A stretch of 64,000 bases of DNA. It comes from Echinostoma caproni. Lineage: Eukaryota > Platyhelminthes > Trematoda > Plagiorchiida > Echinostomatidae. Positions 57,601 to 64,000 of this stretch are shown here, piece by piece. The stretch is from the NCBI GenBank assembly GCA_900618425.1, contig UZAN01039912.1, forward strand, positions 2,391-66,390. The letters are read 5' to 3'. The notes under the pieces are model-generated. The model searched no databases. It had not been told where the DNA came from and was given only the letters and a program-made list of their open reading frames with translations. Within the stretch, counting starts at the first letter, position 1; every line of letters begins with the position of its first letter. Both the position numbers and the translations under genes were made by a program.

Positions 57601-60410
57601 AGTTGACCTTCTACTTCTATATTTAGTAGTCTTTGTATGCCTCTACACGTTCGTTTACCATAATTGACCAACACTATGTGATATATATGCGTCTGTTTGT
57701 TTAAGGTCAGTGATTGAGAAGATCGAACGACATGTTAGGATCTTGCAGCATTTTTCTTATTTCTGTATGAATGAAACGGATAAAGGGGGCTCAGTACTTC
57801 GAATAAAAAAGAGCGTAACACATTAGAGTCCATAAGGAATGTTTCTCTAATATATCTCACTTCCACAAATAGGATATGGTCGATATGGCCGTTATCCAGT
57901 TTTTGCCAAAATCGCATCACTCCTGTGATCTGGGGCGTGACGGGGGTCATGGTTGATTGCGTGATTTTGCAAATTATTTAGGTGTTCACAGGGTGATACA
58001 AGCACTTAAGACGATAGAGCGAATTGTGACTGGCAGACTTAAAGGGCAGGCTAAATTATAAGTACTCTCTACATTAAGAAGATTTGATAACAGTTGTTTG
58101 AATTCGTGTTGCCTTTACACTTCATAAGTCATTTTGAATTATCCTTTTTGGTTCATCTCTGTAACTGGTATGACCTTTGTGGAGATTTTATTTGTAGCTA
58201 TTTGTATACAACCTTGTCTAAGGCCGCACCTCTTCCCTCAATCACGATCGATCGACCCACCCATCAGCCTAGCTTTACAACCAGAACCAAAGTTTTACAT
58301 AGCATCCCGCATAGCGCGAGTTATATCATACCCGGCCCAAATCCTATCGAACAAGACAATGATTGAGCCGGGCTATCAAGAACCCATGAGAATAATTTGC
58401 CTTGTTCGGGTTTTTTTGATGAGACACTTTTCCTGTGTATTTTTTTCTCAGTACAGCAGTGAAAATATATTTTTACTAAATGTTTGCAAAATTCAATTTA
58501 TTTCATCTATCTGGTCATCGGATTCCGGATGTTAAAGTCAACCGACCGCCCTCTCTCCACAGCCAAACACGGCAGCTTGTCATTTTTCATTATGTTCTAT
58601 CTGTCAAACCTCGTTACTCTGCAAGCGTTCATATTCGTGTGAGTTACTTCATACCGGAATTGTGCCTACCAAGGGTGAAATTTTGTGTAAAATTCGTGCG
58701 TTCATGCACGTCACAATCGAATGACTTCTGGTACGAGCATCGGTCTTTTCTAAAATCAATCGTCATTCTTATACAGATGATGGAGAATACTTGGGTTTTC
58801 GGCTTTTTGTGAGACATCTCACGCCTATTTCTAAATTCCCCAGTACCTATCTTATAAGAGCCATGAATGACTGTTTATCTCCCACTGGCATTGGTCCGAG
58901 TACGCACTGACTCTTTCCATGACCCATTCTGTGGAATCATTTGCTTTTACGTTGAGCATATCACTAAACTAATGCCAAACAGAAGCAGTGTGAGCAGCAA
59001 AGTAATGTGATAAGCGAACAAAAGACAAATAAAACCAAGGAAGGCGAAGAAACCTTCAACTCTCCGTGAAAGTCAGTGGGATGGTATTTTGACTATGATA
59101 TAGCAATCATATTATACGCTTCAGTGCTTATATCTCCGTAGTCAGCACCATGATTCTATGTTGATGGAGGTGAAGATACTTACCAAACATAGGCAGTACT
59201 CGGACAATTCTCGATCACGTAAGTAATTGGCGGTAGACTGTTGTAAAATAACCATTTATAAGCACCACTGGTGTATGTGTGAATGAATCAAGAACGATTA
59301 ATGGGTTGTGTGGTGTGGCCTAGAACTTAAAGAAAGCATGAAGCGGTCATGCAATCATCATTCATGTTGTGTGGCTTTTCTAATTCCCACGTGATGAAGA
59401 GAAGCTTGTTCCCATAGAATTCAGATGATTCGAAACCCTCAGATCACCCGATGAGCAAACTTATCCTCACCACCATATTTCCATTCATTTTCACCAGTCT
59501 AACAACACGTTATTCAGGGGTGGGAAAAAGTATATAATTGTTGAATTACCCAAATCGAATGCCGAGTGTTCCATTCAAAACATTATCCTACTGAGTTTCA
59601 CAGTGAACTTATAGTTATTTTGGCATTCCTAAGTATTTTGAATTTTTTATGCATGTATCAGGTTATTTCTGTTACACAAACTGTTACTGTCCTCTTGATG
59701 GAGTACATTGTGCTTTAGCGAAAATGGTTCAACAAAGGTTTTTTCTGCAAACAACCAGTACGTGGTAACAATGGGTGTTGAACACCCTTCGTGTACTCTT
59801 AGATAATAGGAAATGCTCTAGCTTATGGCTCTTTGAAGCCTATCAGTGATCACTTGTGTATATGTGAATGATTGGGAATTGATGTGTCATACGTAATGTG
59901 TCCTTTACTCGAAACCCTTCTAGGCATTCGAATGAACACATTAAGCAAATTTTTAACGCTAGTGATTCTTAACAAGGATAAAACCGTTGTATCGTGCTTC
60001 TAAGACTACCAAGTGGTATACGTGACATCGGAACACTGTTCAGTCAATCACATACAGTATTCAGAAGTAATTTATTCAAATTGCAATTACAGCCATTGCT
60101 GCATTTCCATTTCTGTAACCCGTTACTCAATCTATACCTAAAATCTACATGTTTTTTCATTGCGATTCTGCCTATATAACAGAATACCCATAATTAAGTA
60201 GGCACGAGTCAATCAAACTGCAAATGTCACCCTGGTGGTTGATAAGTTATTTCCCAGCCGAGCATCATACGCAGCTAGTAATCGAACAAACAAAGTGACG
60301 GTAGTGCAATGTTTTTGATCAAACCCCACCAATTTCGCCAAATTATATTACTTCTTCGTATCACTGACATCCCATTGACTAATTGCTTTCCCGTACTGGA
60401 AGCTGAGGGT
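57601..60410. other. No supported gene (57.6-60.4 kb)
   Basis: Frames up to 133 codons at 58134-58535 overlap others in different phases. None is recognisable. Confidence 0.6.
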
Positions 60411-60414
60411 GTAA

Positions 60415-60438
60415 CTATCTACTGTAGTTAGTAGATAG
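60415..60438. repeat. Perfect hairpin
   Basis: CTATCTACT, loop GTAGTT, AGTAGATAG: a 9-bp perfect stem. The GATA-like content may simply reflect nearby simple repeats. Confidence 0.7.
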
Positions 60439-60599
60439 ATGAAGTCCCGAAAACGAGCATATTTACTGTGTTTTCATAACAATGGCAATTACTTTGATGC
60501 CTTAATTATGGCAGTGTATGCGGTCAGTACCTAACCTAGGATTTGAGCATAAATGAATAAGAAGAAAAAAATAGTCACCGGTACTAATTAACCGTACAT

Positions 60600-60666
60600 T
60601 ATAGATAAATAGATAGATTTATTAGATAGATGGATAGATAGATGAATAGATAGATAAAGATAAATC
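60600..60666. repeat. GATA/TAGA microsatellite
   Basis: An imperfect tetranucleotide array of TAGA units with TGGA and TAAA interruptions. Confidence 0.95.
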
Positions 60667-61269
60667 CATGAATCTCCCAAATAGTGCAACTGCATGCAAT
60701 CGCCCAAAGCCTTTTTCCCAACAGCCACTCTATTCGTTCCTACCTGTCAAGTAACTGAATGATTCTGATGGGCACGCGATTGACGAAATAATTCAACAGA
60801 ACCAGATTTGTCTAACTCCTAATGCACTTCGGTGGATGTCAGTGGGTAGACAGTAAGTTGACACCCAATCCGTTTCAATTTATGAAAAAAATTGAAATAT
60901 TTCATCCTTCTAGATTTGATGGATGTCGGAGTTCGGCGAGGCATGTTTCAAAAATTGTGGAAGGAGACAATCTCATTTGTTCAGATACATTGTTTGCTTC
61001 GACGGTCAAACCACCATCACCAGTTAACTGACTCAATTGTCCCTTCCCTACCCCAATAAAACGGACCTTGAGGAGACTTGGATCAGACGAAATAAATGAC
61101 ACGAGACCTGTGGGTTTCGATTGTACATACATCACAAGAGTCTTTCATCACGGATAGAAACCATCGACATGTTTATTCATAACACGCCGGACTAGTTAAG
61201 CTACTTCACAGACAAACTAGAAATTAGATTTCTTCTATTAAACGATGAAAACCTATTTTTTATTTACAG
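60667..61269. other. No supported gene
   Basis: Frames of 69 and 77 codons overlap on opposite strands; neither is recognisable. Confidence 0.6.
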
Positions 61270-61274
61270 TACAA

Positions 61275-61410
61275 ATCTTCGTTGAAGACTGGCAAAGAGC
61301 ACTGGATAGCTGTTTTGTCCTTGGTGATATTTGTTAGAAGTGCACACCGTAGATATTCTGGTTAGGAGTGGAACCCCTTATATGTGAGCCATACGTTTGC
61401 GGGTTAATAT
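61275..61410 (-). mobile_element. Hammerhead SINE, family A2 copy (old)
   Basis: Minus-strand order: TATGGCTCACATA (A-box region), GGGGTTCCACTCC (B box), then GGTGTGCACTTCT, a ribozyme remnant (61342-61299) and the A2 body GCTCTTTGCCAGTC, as at 33.3 kb. Confidence 0.65.
61299..61342 (-). ncRNA. Degenerate hammerhead motif
   Basis: The core reads TTCTAACAA instead of CTGANGA. Stem II is CACC/GGAC-like, GAA has become AAA, then ACAGCTATC and CAGTGC follow. Recognisable by alignment to the 48.4 kb copy; inactive. Confidence 0.5.
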
Positions 61411-61578
61411 CCTGAGCGAGCGATTTTGTATCAATTTATAATATTATACCGTGGTTAGTCAAGTTAAATTTGTGTAGGCACCAGGCACTGTTTACGGTCT
61501 TGAGTGTGGGTTTCACTCCCTGAGAGTTTGGTGACGCATTCTATGTGCAGAGAAATTCGGTACGAATAATGATAAGGA

Positions 61579-61613
61579 GCACGAGACATTTCGTTAGGAC
61601 TTGTCAGCAGTGC
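61579..61613 (-). ncRNA. Degenerate hammerhead motif lacking half of stem II
   Basis: Stem I GCAC/GTGC is good. The core reads CTGACAA, stem II keeps only the 5' strand GTCC, GAA is followed by ATGT and C (GTC site). A roughly 10-base deletion removed the other stem II strand. Part of a third SINE relic whose head is not clear. Confidence 0.5.
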
Positions 61614-61670
61614 ACAATTTTGCTCAAAATGTTCGCCGTCGACCACTTGGCTCAGTATTCAACGCTTGCA

Positions 61671-61713
61671 GCTCGATGATAAAGACCAGCGGGGATGAAA
61701 TAGCTGTCTAGAG
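61671..61713 (+). ncRNA. Degenerate hammerhead motif (plus strand)
   Basis: CTCGATGA (one base inserted in CTGATGA), GACC and GG-T for stem II, GAA, ATAGCTGT and C: stem III still pairs with one G-U, and the GTC triplet is kept. It lies 60 bases from a minus-strand motif, so these relics are inverted. Confidence 0.45.
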
Positions 61714-61720
61714 ATATCCG

Positions 61721-64000
61721 TCGTCCTGCACAGAAAGTTCAATCGCAAATACACTGTATGACTACTTCGCAAACCCGCATCAGTTCCCTTATCTTACTTA
61801 CCAGTTAAAGGTCTTGGGCTATTCTGATTGATGTTGGTGAGCTTCAAAAATGTCATTGATTCTCAAGTACTTTTTCTCTTCCCTTATGTATTTGGTCAGC
61901 TATTCACACAGTCCGGAACCAACATGATTGATGGATCATAGTTAACTAACTTTCTGCCTCTCTCTCACTCCCACTAGGAGACCATCACATTCATCCCAGG
62001 TCGGTCCGAAACTGCCAATGTCGCATTCACTAAGCGGTCCTTTCATAGTGAATTAAAATTTTAAATACATACACACATTTACCAACTTCGCTTGATACCT
62101 TGATTGTTACCGCGTTCAAAGCAAAGATACCGATAGCTCTAATGTATTGTTTTATTCACTTTGGCCTCTTGCACCTAAAGGAAGCAAATTTAGGCACAAC
62201 GATTCTACATTTATCGTTCGCACCCATCATGAAGCCCCTTCCTTGAAATTCATTCATTTCTGTCTGCCTTGGGTTATTTTTTTTGTCTACATGTTGAACA
62301 CCTGACGTTGATTCAAATGAACAACAGCACCTTCAGGCTCATCTCACTGAATTAGTGTCTCATCCGAATACGTGTTCCAAATTTAGGATTCATTGTGCAC
62401 GTACCACCACATACCAAAATAGCATCATCCCTTATTTTGCTCGTATCTTAGTAAACCGAGCAAACATTATCACTAACTTCGAAAATCACCTGTCACATTG
62501 CAAATTTATCACATTCATTTGTTTTTATTTAGTAAATGTATAGGTTTATTTTTTCAATGTTTAAACTCCTCTTCATTGTAACTTGTCGAAAGTGCTAAAA
62601 ATTCATCCTTTTGGGTGCATAAAGTTTAACGTAGCATGACTTGACTTGATTAACATAATAAGATCTTTGTTTATGACCGTTTTCTACGGTCGCACTAGTA
62701 CGCACAGGTAATTCAACTCACTGTACCCGTTTCCTAAGTGTCTCACAGGAAGCCAAGCCTTGCGAAATTTTGTGACGTAATTTGACCGACCTGGTCGATG
62801 GTTTTTATTGATTTAAAGTTAAGAACATGAATTTAAATTCATGTTCTTCAACAGCTCTATGGTTTCAAACTCTGAGGCAGAAATACCTCACACTTCAGTG
62901 AGCAATCTGCGAACAACTTAGATTAATGTCAGATAATTGTTTTAGGCTTTACACTTCCGGAACAACTGAGGAAACATTAAAACCTAAATTGAATCATGTG
63001 TCATTGTCACTCAAGGATAGTTTGACTTCATAAAGGAGAGAGCATATCGGGATCCGACAACGAACCAAACGAAACATTGCGTATTTGCATTCACATGTAT
63101 CGGATTCCAGACTGTATCCAAAATCCACGATGTTATAATCTTCGTAAAAATGGGAAAGGTACCGTAAGGGAGCGGAACACTACCAGGTTGCCCAGATAAG
63201 TTTTACTGCGGATTCCTAACTGGATCCTTCCGATATCCAAAGTTTGACCAGAGGAGAGTAAATCGGTGTTTATAAACCGCAATCCATGGAGAGCAGACAT
63301 GTAGTGCGTCGGATCATGGGATTTTTGTATGGAATCCAACGTCCANACGTCCAAAGTGCACGATATAGCAGAAAAATTAACCGAGCCGCTGACCACAACC
63401 ACAAGTAGGGAGGTGTGCACGTCTCTTCTCGGTTGGTTTACAATTAGCGTTTTTAGACAACTTTCTTAATTGTTTTGCCAGTGTTTTACTAACCCTCTCA
63501 CTAAAAGGAAACGGAATCGGAGACCCCACAGGAACCAAAAAATCAGTGGTTGTCACCTCGGTTGATGTCGAACTGTTTGCAAACTAACAGAACATCTTAG
63601 TGGACCCAGTCAGAACGTTGGCGTATTTTCGTGTATTTTATTAGCACACCTCCATCTCCAGTCGCAAGATTTACTCTGTTCTATATTCCTTTGGGCAATT
63701 GGTGCGGATCAAACCCCATCCATGATTTAGTGTGAACATCTCCCAGTTGGTCAATAACTTGAAAGGCTACCAGTGTCCGATAAAATCTAGGGTAACTAAA
63801 GGAACCTTCTAAAAAATGCCTACTCTAACTGTATTTGAACGAGTTACATAGAAAGACTATTAATTCGTCTTCCGTGATAAGTTTAAACAGGCATAATGGA
63901 AGACAACTGCTGCTAGGGGAGATCCTTTTGTATACTCTCATTCGTCGCAAACGTATAACCTTCAGGTAGTAAATGAAAACAGCAAAATTACTAGTTGTTA
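61721..64000. other. No supported gene (61.7-64.0 kb)
   Basis: A 95-codon minus-strand frame at 63133-63420, interrupted by an N, looks protein-like near its end but is unrecognised. Apart from the perfect palindrome at 62821-62848, nothing is supported. Confidence 0.6.
62821..62848. repeat. 28-bp perfect palindrome
   Basis: AAGAACATGAATTT followed directly by its exact reverse complement, with no loop. Allowing one extra C on the right, the symmetry extends by three more pairs (GTT/AAC). Confidence 0.9.

Noticed and set aside
63133..63420. 95-codon minus-strand frame
   Set aside because: Interrupted by an undetermined base and with no recognisable domain; cannot be separated from chance.

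Overview
The window is eukaryotic, gene-poor draft assembly. It has a roughly 40% GC background judged by eye, no long intact reading frame, microsatellites, four isolated Ns and one 335-base gap (45417-45751). What can be recognised is retroelement DNA: Penelope-like elements (PLEs) with GIY-YIG endonuclease domains, tRNA-headed SINEs that carry hammerhead ribozyme motifs, and one LINE reverse-transcriptase fragment. PLEs together with hammerhead-bearing SINEs (compare the schistosome SM-alpha family) suggest a flatworm, most likely a digenean trematode. Genus and species cannot be told from the sequence. I found no host gene I can name and only two weak exon candidates.

Layout. 1-8.4 kb: one SINE (family B, 1.9-2.1 kb) and an unclassified GC-rich patch at 6.5-6.7 kb. 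8.4-10.2 kb: TA-rich microsatellites and a pair of diverged ~176 bp direct repeats around a possible exon. 12.7-14.1 kb: two PLE remnants in tandem. 17.08-19.88 kb: the best PLE, bounded by nearly identical inverted repeats but with several frame breaks. 20.9-21.6 kb: a large imperfect inverted repeat. 24.2-24.7 kb: two head-to-head family C SINEs. 26.1 and 33.7 kb: C-terminal scraps of further PLEs. 30.0, 33.3, 35.8, 41.9, 48.05, 48.36, 52.5 and 61.3-61.7 kb: hammerhead SINE copies (family A and relatives). 44.6-45.1 kb: LINE fragment. 45.76-47.29 kb: degenerate minus-strand PLE running into the gap. 56.6-57.6 kb: PLE that has lost its RT core. The stretches between hold nothing I can support.

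How the parts fit. The most interesting content is family A: a 70-72 nt tRNA-like head with A and B boxes, then a compact hammerhead (CTGATGA core, stem II GACC/GGTC, GAA, and a stem III made of the self-complementary octamer ACAGCTGT ending at a GTC cleavage triplet), then a shared 3' body. The PLE terminal repeats carry a related but degenerate motif (GGTCGAAACG...TTGTC). Because both element types carry hammerhead-like modules, it is a reasonable inference, not shown here, that PLE reverse transcriptase mobilised the SINEs.
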